Below, in pieces: positions 35,490-45,382 of a stretch of 64,000 bases of DNA. Under the pieces are notes generated by a model that saw only the letters and a list, made by a program, of their open reading frames with translations, had not been told where the DNA came from and made no database searches. Where the stretch lies: the NCBI RefSeq assembly GCF_900478135.1, contig NZ_LS483470.1:1732501-1796500 (forward strand). Direction: 5' to 3'. Position numbers and translations under genes: made by a program. The first letter of the stretch is position 1. Every line of letters begins with the position of its first letter. This DNA comes from Leminorella richardii. GTDB taxonomy: Bacteria > Pseudomonadota > Gammaproteobacteria > Enterobacterales > Enterobacteriaceae.

Positions 35490-35754
35490 TCATTCAAACC
35501 CCGTAGTGTGAGTTAATTGTTTTTTCAATATGATTTTTTTGTTTTTTTAATTTTGATTAAATGTGAAACATTGCTTATACATCTATACACAACACTTAGA
35601 TAAACGCTTAAAAAGCCCTTTTTATTCTCGTGGAAATCTTTTTCATCATGGACAGCCGATCATTTGTCGGACGCTAAAACTCCGTCAGATGAATTATCTG
35701 CGTCGTTATAACGGCGCTTTTGCATCTATTGATTGTGGTAAGGGGATGTAAGAC

Positions 35755-38700
35755 ATGGCTCTCGAAAACAACATATCGGTTATTTCTCTCAGCGGCGGCG
35801 AAGAGGTGGCGACTTACGAAGCGGGAAGTCGCACTGTAGCTATGGCACAACCTAGCGTTGTTCATATGCAGGGTAGTCCGGCGATGGTCGCTCGCTATGA
35901 GCGCGCCGGAAACGATCTTATTCTGCATATGAAAGACGGTTCGACTGTGCGCTATCAAAACTTTTTTCTTAGTACTGACTCAGAGCAAAGTGAACTGGTT
36001 TTTGACGACGGTGAGTCTCAACAACATGCCGTGTTTCCTTTTGCCGAGCTGCCTGCATCCTCTGCTGAACAAACAATAGTACCAACTTATGAAGTAGTAG
36101 AAACTAACGATAATACTCCAGTCGCTCTTGCACTAGCGGCTTTAGGGGGGCTTCTTGCGGTAGGCGCAGCTGCATTTGGAGGATCTGGCGGCGGAGGAAA
36201 CCACCACAATAACGTATTTTCTGGTAGCAACAACGGAAATAACGGAGGTGGTAACAACGGAGGGGGCAACAACGGAGGGGGCAACAATGGGGGCGGCAAC
36301 AACGGAGGTGGCAATAATGGAGGCGGTAACAATGGAGGAGGCGATGCGCCCACAGTCACCATCATCACCGTAGGTAACGACGCCTATATTAACGCCCTTG
36401 AACACCAGCAGCCTCTGCTTATTTCCGGTACAACCACCCATATGACTGCCGGTTCAAGTGTACAGATTACGCTGAACGGTAAATCCTATACGGCGACGAT
36501 TCAGGCCAACGGCAGCTGGAGCTTTACCGTTCCGGCGCAGGATGTCCAACAGCTACCGGACGGTAAGCTTACAGTGACTGCCAAGGTACAAGACGCGGCA
36601 GGAAAAACAGGGCAGGACACTCACGATATTACAGTGATCGCTTCGGCTGAGGATTTACCCACTATCACCGTTAACACGGTAGCTGGTGATGACGTGATTA
36701 ACGCACAGGAAGCTCAGTCAAACGTCATCATTAGCGGCACAACAACGCACGTGACGGCGGGTCAGAAGGTCACTATTACCATTCAGGGCAAAGATTACAC
36801 CACAACGGTAGACGCCTCTGGTAACTGGTCATTTAGCCTACCTCCCAGCGCTGCTCAGGGATTAAACCAGGGCGAACAAACAATTACGGTCAAAGTCAGT
36901 GACGTTGCAGGCAATACTGCAACAGACAGTCATACTGTCGACGTAGATACTGTTCCACCTCTGCTGACGATTGATATTTTTATCAAAGATAACATTTTGA
37001 ACTACGCCGAATCACTGCTGGAACAAATTCTGAGCGGTACAGCGGATCCCGATGCAAAGGTCACGGTAAAAATAGGCGATAGCACCACAGTTGTTACTGC
37101 TGATGGCGAAGGCCATTGGGAACTTGCAGTGAGTGCTGAAGAGCTGGCGGCGCTGTTGGATGGTAGTGTGACGATCACCGCCTCGGTTACCGATGAGGCA
37201 GGTAATGAAACCACCGTGTCGTCAACGCTGAACGTAGCGACCCATGAGCTACCCGTACCAACGCTGAATACGCCGTTTGGCGACGGTATTTTGAATCAGG
37301 CTGAGGCCGACGCTACGCAGACGCTGTCGGGAACAACGGGCGTTAGCGGTCTTGGACAGACTGTTACTGTCAATATTGGCGGCAAGGACTACACGGCGAC
37401 GGTTGATATTAACGGCTCGTGGACTTTACAACTCACCTCATCAGACCTGCAAGGATTAGATGAGGGGAGCGTATCGATAACTGTGACAGTGAGCGACTTT
37501 GCGGGCAACAGCACGGAGCTTAACAGTACCTTTGTGGTTGATACTACACCGCCAACGCTGACAGTAGGCACTATCGCCGGTGACGGGGTCATCAACGCCG
37601 CTGAAGCGCTAGCGGCCATTCTGATTAGCGGTACAGCCTCGCTGAGTGAGGCCGGGCAGACAGTGCATATTACTCTGGTACCGGGCGGAGGTGACTATAC
37701 TGGCGTTGTTCAAGGTGACGGCACCTGGCAAATTACTCTACCGGCGGGAACGTTCAACGGCCTGTCTGACGGCAACATTACGGTAAAAACCTCACTAAGC
37801 GATACCGCAGGGAACTCAATCAGCGATGAAACCTCCGTAACGCTTAACGCGTCCAGCAATAGCTTTCCAACCGTAGACATTGTGGCGGTCGGTAACGACG
37901 CCTACGTTAATGCCACTGAGCACCAGCAGCCGCTGGTGATTTCAGGCACCACAACCGGTATGGCCGAAGGGCAACTGGTCACCATTACGCTCAACGAAAA
38001 AACCTATACAGCTGAAATCCAGGAAGACGGCAGCTGGAGCTATACCATTCCCGCTCTTGACGTACAGCAGCTGCCGGACGGGCCGATTACTGTATCGACC
38101 AAGGTGGTGAACAGTGTGGGTAACCCAGCCACTGATTCACAAGACATTACCGTTATCGCCTCTCCGGGCAATTTACCAACCATCACGATTAATACCGTAG
38201 CCGGTGATGACGTAATCAATGTGAAAGAGTCTGAGTCTGATGTCGTTATTAGCGGCACAACAACACATGTTACCGAAGGGCAAGAGGTCACCATTACTCT
38301 GGATGGGAAGGAGTACACAACTACGGTAGACTCCTCTGGAAACTGGTCATTCAGCGTACCGTCCAGCGTCGTTGAAGGATTGGATCAGGGCTTACAGACT
38401 ATTACAGTAGAAGTCAGCGATGTGGCGGGTAACTCAGTATCAGGTAGTCACAATGTAGTGGTAGATACCGTACCGCCGCTGCTGAGTATTGATATCTTCG
38501 TCAACGACAACATTCTTAACTATGCTGAAGCGCTGTTAGGCCAGCTGCTGAGCGGCTCAACCGATCCCGACGCGAAGGTCAGTATCACCATCGGCAGCAA
38601 AACTACCATTGTCACCGCAGACAGCGAAGGGCACTGGGAGCTAGCGGTGAGCGCCACCGATCTGTTGGCGCTGGAAGACGGTAGCAGCACAATCACCGTG

Positions 38701-41700
38701 AAAGTCACTGACGAGGCGGGCAACAGTACCGAGGAGCTGTTGAATATCACCGTCGCGACTCACAATCTGCCAGCGCTGACGCTGGATCCGATGTTTGGCG
38801 ACGGCCTGTTGAGCATTGCCGAGATGCTGGACGGCGGTGCGTTGACCGGATCTTGCACCAATCTGCCGATTGGCACGGTGGTTTCCGTTACCATTGGCGG
38901 TGATACCTACACTGGCTCGGTAACAACATCGGGGCATTGGACAGTAAATATTCCGGCCGGTGTGCTGAGCGGGCTTGATAACGGGCCGACTGAGATCGTC
39001 GTAACGGCGCAGGACAGCTACGGAAATCAGGGCAGCGCCCACGGTTCGCTTGACGTACACCTTCAGGCACCGCTGGCAGTGTTGACACTACCGCTGTTTG
39101 GCGACGGTATACTTAATCTGGCTGAAGCGCTAGCGGGGCAGACGTTAACTGGTTCTTCGGGCCTTATCGGCGCAGGGCAGAGCGTTTATATTACCCTGGA
39201 CGGTGTTCGATACGACGGTACGGTAAACGCCAACGGTAACTGGTCAGTACAGCTCCCGCCGGACGTGCTGCAAGGGCTGCTTGATACTGGGCACTCCATC
39301 AGCGTCACCCTGACTGACGCGGCAGGCAACCATGTGACCTGTCCGGATCTGTCATTCACCTCCGTCATCCACAATATTCCGGCACCAACACTCGATCTCC
39401 CCTTTGGCGACGGCATTTTGAACCATGCGGAAGCGCTGCTGGGCGGCGAACTGAGCGGCTCTACCGGCGTAATCGGTTTGGGGCAAACGGTTATCGTTAG
39501 CGTAAACGGCATACCTATCGAAGCGACGGTAGATGCCAACGGTCACTGGACGCTGCCTTTGGATTCGACAACGCTGCTTGGCCTTCAGGACGGTTCTTGG
39601 ACAATCACTATCAAAGCGACTGACAGCGCCGGTAACAGCACGACCGTTAGCGATACGCTACAGGTGCTTATTAATCACCTGCCTAACGCGACAATCAATA
39701 CCCCGTTTGGCGATGGCGTTTTGAACCTGTCTGAAGCAAGTAGCGCGGCGGGTCAAGTCATTAGTGGAACAACTGGCCTGACCGGGCCGGGGCAAACGGT
39801 GGTTGTTACTCTGGACGGCGTTCCTCAGACTGTCACCGTTAACGATGCCGGTCAGTGGAGCATTACGCTGGGTAGCGGAACGCTGACCGGGCTCGATCCT
39901 AACGTGCCGCACGACATTCACGTCAAGGTTACCGACTCCGCAGGCAACGTTTCAGAGAAGGATTTGAGCTTTAACGCCTATCTGACGCTGCCTACGCCAA
40001 GCTTTGACCCGGTGGGAAATCCCTTCCTGGACGGCTATCTGAATCTCAGCGAAGCGGGGCAAACCATTGTTCTGACCGGTAAGACCGGTATCACTGGAAC
40101 AGGTCAAGGCGTGATGCTGACTATCGACCTAGGGGGCGTTTCATACCCCGTGACGATTGACAGCAACGGTAACTGGACTGCCACTATCGATGCCAACGCA
40201 CTGCTTGGCTTGAACAACGGCTCCCATACACTAACACTGACAGCAACCGATGCGGCGGGTAACAGCAATAGTGTTGACCTGCCGTTTAACGCACAGCTGA
40301 CGCTTCCTCAGCCCACTATTAACTTGCCGTTCGGCGACGGCTATCTGAATGAGAACGAAGCATCAATAACTCAAGTGATCACCGGTAGTCTTGGCGTGGC
40401 GGCAGGCACGCCGGGAGTGACAGTACAGGTAACTATCGCAGGTGGTACGCCAATAGATGCCATTAACAACGGTGATGGTACTTGGAGCCTAGAGCTTCCG
40501 CTGGGTTCGTTTATTGGAATAGACGACGGCGTACACGATATCGTTGTGACCGTGAAAGACGCAGCGGGCAACAGTAGTAGCGCTGACTATGCGGTACACT
40601 TCTCACTGACACCGCCAACCATTACGGTGGGCAGCTTTGCCGGTGATAACGCGCTGAACTATGCAGAAAGCCTGCTGCCTCAGGTGCTAAGCGGCACGAC
40701 TAGCGCTGAAGTTGGACAAACGGTCACCATCACACTAGGTGGGCAGACTTTTACGACCAAGGTACAGGAAGGCGGCGTTTGGAGCTTAACGCTGCAGCCG
40801 ACCGAGCTGGATACGCTGACCTCGGGTACTTTACAGGTGTCTGTAACCGACAAGGCGGGTAATACCAACAGCACGCCGTTGACGTCGATTAGCGTTGACC
40901 TGACAACCGTTGATCCTAGCTTGAGCATTAATCCGATTGGCGGCGATGGCTACCTCAATTTCTCGGAGTTGAATGGGCAAACGACATTTACCGTAAGTGG
41001 TAAAAGCCACGGAGTGCTTCCGCCGGGGATAGTTTTGGTCTATCTAAACGATATGCTTGTTGGATCTCCATCGGTAGACATCAATGGTAATTGGTCAGTA
41101 AATATTTCTACTTTAGATCTGATAAATGGAGATGGTTCGTATACTGTCAAAGCTCAGACAAGCTTACCCATTATGGTGGATATCAAGAACGTTATTGTCG
41201 ATACCGTGGCTCCCACCATTACTATCGGTACCTTTACCGGTAATGACAGGCTTAACTCTACCGAAGCGCAGGCGTCATTGGGGCAAACTATTAGCGGCAC
41301 CACCAGTGGTGGCGTGGTTGGCCGCCAGGTGACGGTGTCACTCAATGGCAAAGACTATCACACTGTGGTGCAGGGTGACGGCTCTTGGTCTGTCACAGTA
41401 CCGAAGGGCGATTTAAGCCAGCTTCCTCAGGGGGCAAACACCATTACCGCCTCGGTCAGCGATGCCGCGGGTAACCCCGGCTCAGCAAGCCATCCTATTC
41501 AAGTAGACACTATCGCACCGCTGCTCACCGTAGACGTACTGGGCGTTGGCAACGTGCTGACGGCGCTAGAAGCACTTGTGGATCTGCTGATCACCGGAAC
41601 GGGTAACGCTGGCGACACTATTCGAGTTTCGCTGGGGGGAACTATCCTGACGGCGACCGTCGGTGGGGATAACAAGTGGCAGGTAAGTTTTACACCAGAG

Positions 41701-44700
41701 CAGCTGGTAAATCTGGTTGACGGCCCAATAACGATTGGTGTGACCTCAACGGACGCCGCGGGTAACGTGACGTCAGCCAACGTTGGCCTCAACGTAGCGA
41801 TTAACTCACTGCTTGGCGTCGGCGCAGGGCTGGTCTTCGGCGGTGACGGTATCCTTAATCTGGCAGAGTCGCTGCTGACGCAGGTGATTTCCGGTACGGC
41901 TACCGGTAACTATGCGGGCGCCACGGTTTCTCTGACTATCGCAGGTCAAACGCTGACAGCGCAGGTTGGCCCTAACGGAAAGTGGAGCCTGTCACTCGAT
42001 CCTTCTCTGTGGGCAGGGCTTATCGGCAATACGCTGGCGCTGGATCTTTCGATTACCGACGCCAACGGCAACGTGGCTCACCAGCTTATCAATACGCAGC
42101 TGGCGTTAACCAATCTGCCGACCATTAACTCTGTTGTCGCCTTTGGCGACGGTCTGTTGAGCCTGCTGGAGTCAACGGCATCGCAGCTGATAACCGGCGT
42201 TATTGGCAACTGGTCTCCGGGTGTGAGCGTAACGGTTACACTGGGAACCCAGACGTATGGAGCAACCGTTCTACCGAACGGTACTTGGTCTGTCTCCATT
42301 CCTTCAAACATCCTTAGTGGATTAAGCGATGGCATCACTACTGTTGGCGTCAAGGTGACCGACACCTCGGGTAACTCCGTACAGCAAAACGTCAATGTGA
42401 ACGTAATCACCCATAACCTGCCGACGATTTCGCTCAATCCGCTGTTTGGTGACGGCACGCTCAGCATTACTGAGCTGCTGGGGGCGCTGTCCATCGGCGG
42501 CACTTCAACCGGGCTGGCGGGAAGAACCATCTCTGTCAATATTGCCGGAGCGCCGACGCTTAGCGCCGTCGTCAACGCCGACGGTACTTGGAGCGTGGCG
42601 CTAACGCCTTCTGTTATTGGTATTCTTCAGGGGATTGGCAGCGGTAACGTTACCGTATCCGTCAGCGCCAGCGACGTTGCCGGTAACCCGGCAAATACCA
42701 GTGTCGGTCTGCATCTGGATCTGCTGCCGCCGCTGCTGGGCAGCATTACGCTGTTTGGTGACGGTCTGCTTAACGCGACAGACGCTACGCTGACGCAAAC
42801 TATCAGCGGTATGTTGAGCAATGCGCCAATCGGCACGGTTGTGACAATTAAACTGGGTAACAGCACGCTGGTTGGCGTTGTTACACAGGCGGACGGCTCC
42901 TTTAGCATCAATGTGTTGCCATCCGTACTGTCACAGCTACCGGACGGTAACCTGACGGCAAACATCAATATCACTACGCCGGACGGTAACAGCACCAATA
43001 CGACCGCAAACGTTCAGGTTGGTCTGAAAAACCTGCCAGTGGTGAGTCTCGATCCGCTGTTTGGCAACGACGGCTTCCTGAATCAGGTCGAAGCGGCTGC
43101 CGGTCAGCTTATTAGCGGAACGGTGACTAATCTGACTTCCGGTCAGGTGGCGATCAATGTAGGGGGAACCCTGATTAACGCCACCATCAATCCGAACGGC
43201 ACGTGGAGCGTTCTGGTTCCCGGTAGCGTATTGAGTAACCTGCCTGACGGTACGTTAAGTGTCAGCGCCTCGGTAGTGGATGCGGTAGGCAATAGCAACA
43301 GCGCCAGCGCCTCGCTGAACGCGATTATTCACAAACTGCCTTCGATTTCTATCGGATCGCTGTTCGGCGACGGCCTGCTGAGTGTGGTTGATCTGCTGAC
43401 GGCTCAAACCATCAGCGGCACCAGCAGTAACTTGAGCGTTGGTACACAGATCCTAGTGACTATCGGCAGTAGCACCTATAACGCCACTGTGGGAGCCAAC
43501 GGCGCGTGGAGCCTTTCCCTCTCTCCGGCCATTTTAAGCACCATTCAGGACGGTAGCTTTACCGTTAGCGTCTCGGTGAAAGACGCCGCCGGTAACCAGG
43601 CTTCTTCTTCGAGCCTGCTGCAGGTTACTGCCCATCAGCCACCGACGCTGTCGTTGACCAATATCTTTGGCAATGATGGCCTGAGCGCAGCGGATCTGCT
43701 GTCAGTTCAAACTATCAGCGGTACATCCACCAATGCCCAAGGCTCTACGGTAAATATCACCATTGGAACACAGGTCTTCCATGCGCTGGTAGGTAGTGAC
43801 GGCAGCTGGTCGGTGAGCGTTTCCGGCTCTCTGCTAAGCGGCCTGCTGGACGGAAACTATACGGTCAGCGCATCGGTGACTAACGGTGCGGGCAATACAG
43901 TCTCAGCAAGCAGTCCGCTGACGGTCATTACCCATAATCTCCCGACAGTTACGCTTAATCAGCTGTTTGGCGACGGTGGCTTGAACATTGCGGACGCTTT
44001 AGCGGGTCAGGTACTCGGTGGAACCTTAACCAACGCCATTGGTGCGACGGTGACGGTGACCGTGGGGGGCGTCAATTTTAACGCAACGGTTGGGCCTAAC
44101 GGCACTTGGTCGCTAAGTCTACCCAATAACATTCTGCAATCACTGCCAAACGGCAACCTGCAAGTGGATGTTACGGTACGCGATGCGGCAGGCAATACCA
44201 GCTCGGCGCACGCGTCAGCAGAGGTGAAATTAACCGCGCCTCAGCTGTCCTATAACCCGCTTTCGTTGCTCAACGTCACTCAGCTGTTGAACAACGGTTT
44301 GACCATCACAGGTAACTCACGCTATCTGGGCAGCAGCGGCAAGCTGATGGTGTCAGTACTGGGACTGGCTGGCGTTGCGGCTCAGGTTAGCGACAACGGT
44401 ACCTGGACGGTCACGCTGCACCTGACGCTGACTCAACTACTGTCGTTGACTCTGGCTTCACTGGTGAAGCTGGAGGCGGTGGACTCCGTCGGAAACGGGG
44501 TTAGCGTCGAAGTCGGGTTGGGAACTGCGCTGGTGCTGCCGCCGTTAGTACAACCGACTGCGCTTGCACACGACGCCTTGGCGACGGACGGAAGCGGCCA
44601 TGAGTCCTCTACATCGGCCACGACCTCAGAGCACACGGATACGGCAAGAACAGCGGCCAGCACGCCAGCCAGTACACCGGCTGAAAGTGAATCACATACG

Positions 44701-45204
44701 ACGGAGAGTTCAGCCGTTGAGAGCCAGCACAGTCTGTCAGCCGTTCTATCCAGCGGCGTACAGCTTAGCGGTGAAGCGGTGGTGGGCAGCGCCGGTAACG
44801 ACGAAATCCATCTCAGCAGTCTCGGTTTCAGCCACATCGACGGCGGAGCGGGTATCGACACCCTGATTCTGGCGGGCAACGGGCTAAATCTGGATCTGAC
44901 CGCGCTAGGAGATAAAGTTCAGAACATCGACATCATCAATCTGGGACTGTCAGGGAGTAACGGCATTACGCTAGATCTGAACAGTTCGCTTAACGTGACT
45001 GACAGACCAAGCGACAGCCTGATTATTCAAGGGGACGATGATGACTGGGTCAATCTGGTCAGCAGTCATGGAGATACCTGGTCGGTCAGCGGTCAGCGTG
45101 AAGTCGGCGGTGTGACCTACGACGTGTACCACAACTCGGCTCAAGAAGGCAGTACGTTAGGGGACGTGCTGATCCAGCACGGCCTGCATGTAAATCTGGT
45201 GTAG
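35755..45204 (+). CDS. BapA-like giant biofilm adhesin, type I secreted, Ig-like repeats
   Basis: A 3149-residue surface protein. Residues 1-120 form the prefix domain seen in BapA/Bap-type adhesins (VISLSGGEEVATYEAGS, then VARYERAGNDLILHMKDGS). A hydrophobic Ala/Gly segment (about 122-143) and a Gly/Asn linker of seven NNGGG units follow. About 26 Ig-like modules of 90-100 residues (199 to about 2840) come next, each opening with a pattern like FGDGILNxAEA and closing with TDxAGN. One degenerate module and a Ser/Thr/Glu-rich linker (about 2930-2995) precede the C-terminal secretion region, with one RTX-like block (GSAGNDEIHL...IDGGAGIDTL). There is no N-terminal signal peptide, as expected for type I secretion. 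The following three genes encode the exporter, in the order of Salmonella bapABCD. Its role is probably biofilm matrix or host surface adhesion. Confidence 0.92.
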   Translation: MALENNISVISLSGGEEVATYEAGSRTVAMAQPSVVHMQGSPAMVARYERAGNDLILHMKDGSTVRYQNFFLSTDSEQSELVFDDGESQQHAVFPFAELPASSAEQTIVPTYEVVETNDNTPVALALAALGGLLAVGAAAFGGSGGGGNHHNNVFSGSNNGNNGGGNNGGGNNGGGNNGGGNNGGGNNGGGNNGGGDAPTVTIITVGNDAYINALEHQQPLLISGTTTHMTAGSSVQITLNGKSYTATIQANGSWSFTVPAQDVQQLPDGKLTVTAKVQDAAGKTGQDTHDITVIASAEDLPTITVNTVAGDDVINAQEAQSNVIISGTTTHVTAGQKVTITIQGKDYTTTVDASGNWSFSLPPSAAQGLNQGEQTITVKVSDVAGNTATDSHTVDVDTVPPLLTIDIFIKDNILNYAESLLEQILSGTADPDAKVTVKIGDSTTVVTADGEGHWELAVSAEELAALLDGSVTITASVTDEAGNETTVSSTLNVATHELPVPTLNTPFGDGILNQAEADATQTLSGTTGVSGLGQTVTVNIGGKDYTATVDINGSWTLQLTSSDLQGLDEGSVSITVTVSDFAGNSTELNSTFVVDTTPPTLTVGTIAGDGVINAAEALAAILISGTASLSEAGQTVHITLVPGGGDYTGVVQGDGTWQITLPAGTFNGLSDGNITVKTSLSDTAGNSISDETSVTLNASSNSFPTVDIVAVGNDAYVNATEHQQPLVISGTTTGMAEGQLVTITLNEKTYTAEIQEDGSWSYTIPALDVQQLPDGPITVSTKVVNSVGNPATDSQDITVIASPGNLPTITINTVAGDDVINVKESESDVVISGTTTHVTEGQEVTITLDGKEYTTTVDSSGNWSFSVPSSVVEGLDQGLQTITVEVSDVAGNSVSGSHNVVVDTVPPLLSIDIFVNDNILNYAEALLGQLLSGSTDPDAKVSITIGSKTTIVTADSEGHWELAVSATDLLALEDGSSTITVKVTDEAGNSTEELLNITVATHNLPALTLDPMFGDGLLSIAEMLDGGALTGSCTNLPIGTVVSVTIGGDTYTGSVTTSGHWTVNIPAGVLSGLDNGPTEIVVTAQDSYGNQGSAHGSLDVHLQAPLAVLTLPLFGDGILNLAEALAGQTLTGSSGLIGAGQSVYITLDGVRYDGTVNANGNWSVQLPPDVLQGLLDTGHSISVTLTDAAGNHVTCPDLSFTSVIHNIPAPTLDLPFGDGILNHAEALLGGELSGSTGVIGLGQTVIVSVNGIPIEATVDANGHWTLPLDSTTLLGLQDGSWTITIKATDSAGNSTTVSDTLQVLINHLPNATINTPFGDGVLNLSEASSAAGQVISGTTGLTGPGQTVVVTLDGVPQTVTVNDAGQWSITLGSGTLTGLDPNVPHDIHVKVTDSAGNVSEKDLSFNAYLTLPTPSFDPVGNPFLDGYLNLSEAGQTIVLTGKTGITGTGQGVMLTIDLGGVSYPVTIDSNGNWTATIDANALLGLNNGSHTLTLTATDAAGNSNSVDLPFNAQLTLPQPTINLPFGDGYLNENEASITQVITGSLGVAAGTPGVTVQVTIAGGTPIDAINNGDGTWSLELPLGSFIGIDDGVHDIVVTVKDAAGNSSSADYAVHFSLTPPTITVGSFAGDNALNYAESLLPQVLSGTTSAEVGQTVTITLGGQTFTTKVQEGGVWSLTLQPTELDTLTSGTLQVSVTDKAGNTNSTPLTSISVDLTTVDPSLSINPIGGDGYLNFSELNGQTTFTVSGKSHGVLPPGIVLVYLNDMLVGSPSVDINGNWSVNISTLDLINGDGSYTVKAQTSLPIMVDIKNVIVDTVAPTITIGTFTGNDRLNSTEAQASLGQTISGTTSGGVVGRQVTVSLNGKDYHTVVQGDGSWSVTVPKGDLSQLPQGANTITASVSDAAGNPGSASHPIQVDTIAPLLTVDVLGVGNVLTALEALVDLLITGTGNAGDTIRVSLGGTILTATVGGDNKWQVSFTPEQLVNLVDGPITIGVTSTDAAGNVTSANVGLNVAINSLLGVGAGLVFGGDGILNLAESLLTQVISGTATGNYAGATVSLTIAGQTLTAQVGPNGKWSLSLDPSLWAGLIGNTLALDLSITDANGNVAHQLINTQLALTNLPTINSVVAFGDGLLSLLESTASQLITGVIGNWSPGVSVTVTLGTQTYGATVLPNGTWSVSIPSNILSGLSDGITTVGVKVTDTSGNSVQQNVNVNVITHNLPTISLNPLFGDGTLSITELLGALSIGGTSTGLAGRTISVNIAGAPTLSAVVNADGTWSVALTPSVIGILQGIGSGNVTVSVSASDVAGNPANTSVGLHLDLLPPLLGSITLFGDGLLNATDATLTQTISGMLSNAPIGTVVTIKLGNSTLVGVVTQADGSFSINVLPSVLSQLPDGNLTANINITTPDGNSTNTTANVQVGLKNLPVVSLDPLFGNDGFLNQVEAAAGQLISGTVTNLTSGQVAINVGGTLINATINPNGTWSVLVPGSVLSNLPDGTLSVSASVVDAVGNSNSASASLNAIIHKLPSISIGSLFGDGLLSVVDLLTAQTISGTSSNLSVGTQILVTIGSSTYNATVGANGAWSLSLSPAILSTIQDGSFTVSVSVKDAAGNQASSSSLLQVTAHQPPTLSLTNIFGNDGLSAADLLSVQTISGTSTNAQGSTVNITIGTQVFHALVGSDGSWSVSVSGSLLSGLLDGNYTVSASVTNGAGNTVSASSPLTVITHNLPTVTLNQLFGDGGLNIADALAGQVLGGTLTNAIGATVTVTVGGVNFNATVGPNGTWSLSLPNNILQSLPNGNLQVDVTVRDAAGNTSSAHASAEVKLTAPQLSYNPLSLLNVTQLLNNGLTITGNSRYLGSSGKLMVSVLGLAGVAAQVSDNGTWTVTLHLTLTQLLSLTLASLVKLEAVDSVGNGVSVEVGLGTALVLPPLVQPTALAHDALATDGSGHESSTSATTSEHTDTARTAASTPASTPAESESHTTESSAVESQHSLSAVLSSGVQLSGEAVVGSAGNDEIHLSSLGFSHIDGGAGIDTLILAGNGLNLDLTALGDKVQNIDIINLGLSGSNGITLDLNSSLNVTDRPSDSLIIQGDDDDWVNLVSSHGDTWSVSGQREVGGVTYDVYHNSAQEGSTLGDVLIQHGLHVNLV
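36238..36342 (+). repeat. Seven tandem 15-base repeats coding NNGGG
   Basis: Seven consecutive imperfect 15-base units (AAC AAC GGA GGN GGN type) encode the flexible Gly/Asn linker of the adhesin. Third positions differ between units, so it is an old or selected array, but its copy number could still vary by slippage. Confidence 0.85.
36349..44230 (+). repeat. Array of about 26 Ig-like modules, with a duplicated three-module block
   Basis: Modules begin with Pro-rich seams (LPTI, PPLLTI, LPVPTL) about every 95 residues. Modules 1-3 (36349-37250) and modules 6-8 (37867-38760) are close copies in the same order: VGNDAYxNAxEHQQPL, then TVAGDDVIN, then KDNILNYAE/NDNILNYAE. This shows a block duplication of about 0.9 kb, offset by 1518 bases. 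Later modules use FGDGLLS/FGDGILN openings and are more diverged. Confidence 0.8.
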
Positions 45205-45218
45205 TGAGTTAAGCGAGC

Positions 45219-45237
45219 GCGCACGCTTTGCGCGCCG
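45219..45237. terminator. Hairpin between the adhesin and its secretion genes
   Basis: Stem GCGCGC/GCGCGC with loop ACGCTTT, 15 bases after the adhesin stop and without a U tract. It may act as a partial terminator or mRNA stabiliser, lowering expression of the exporter genes relative to the adhesin. Confidence 0.4.
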
Positions 45238-45382
45238 CATATTTCGAGCTGGAGTGCTCTAAACCTGGGCTGCCGCGACCTTCCTTTTCGGGGCGCGGCC
45301 TGACGACGCAGAACCGTTGAGTCAACGTGATTTCAGCTTTCTGCGCGTAATAAATAGCCGTCATCACACATAGGTGGGGCAC

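Larger units (their letters stand above)
35052..35754 (+). promoter_or_regulatory. AT-rich control region upstream of the giant adhesin (about 700 bases)
   Basis: No gene is supported here. The stretch is much more AT-rich than its neighbours, with many T runs, and is a likely site for silencing proteins such as H-NS and for bending. It contains the 20-base palindrome at 35322-35341 and a weak Fur-box-like site at 35471-35489. A GGGG ATG-type ribosome site (AAGGGGATGTAAGAC) lies directly before the adhesin start at 35755. Confidence 0.5.

Noticed and set aside
36238..36342. CRISPR-like repeat array
   Set aside because: The 15-base units are directly adjacent, without spacers, and code for a Gly/Asn linker in frame.
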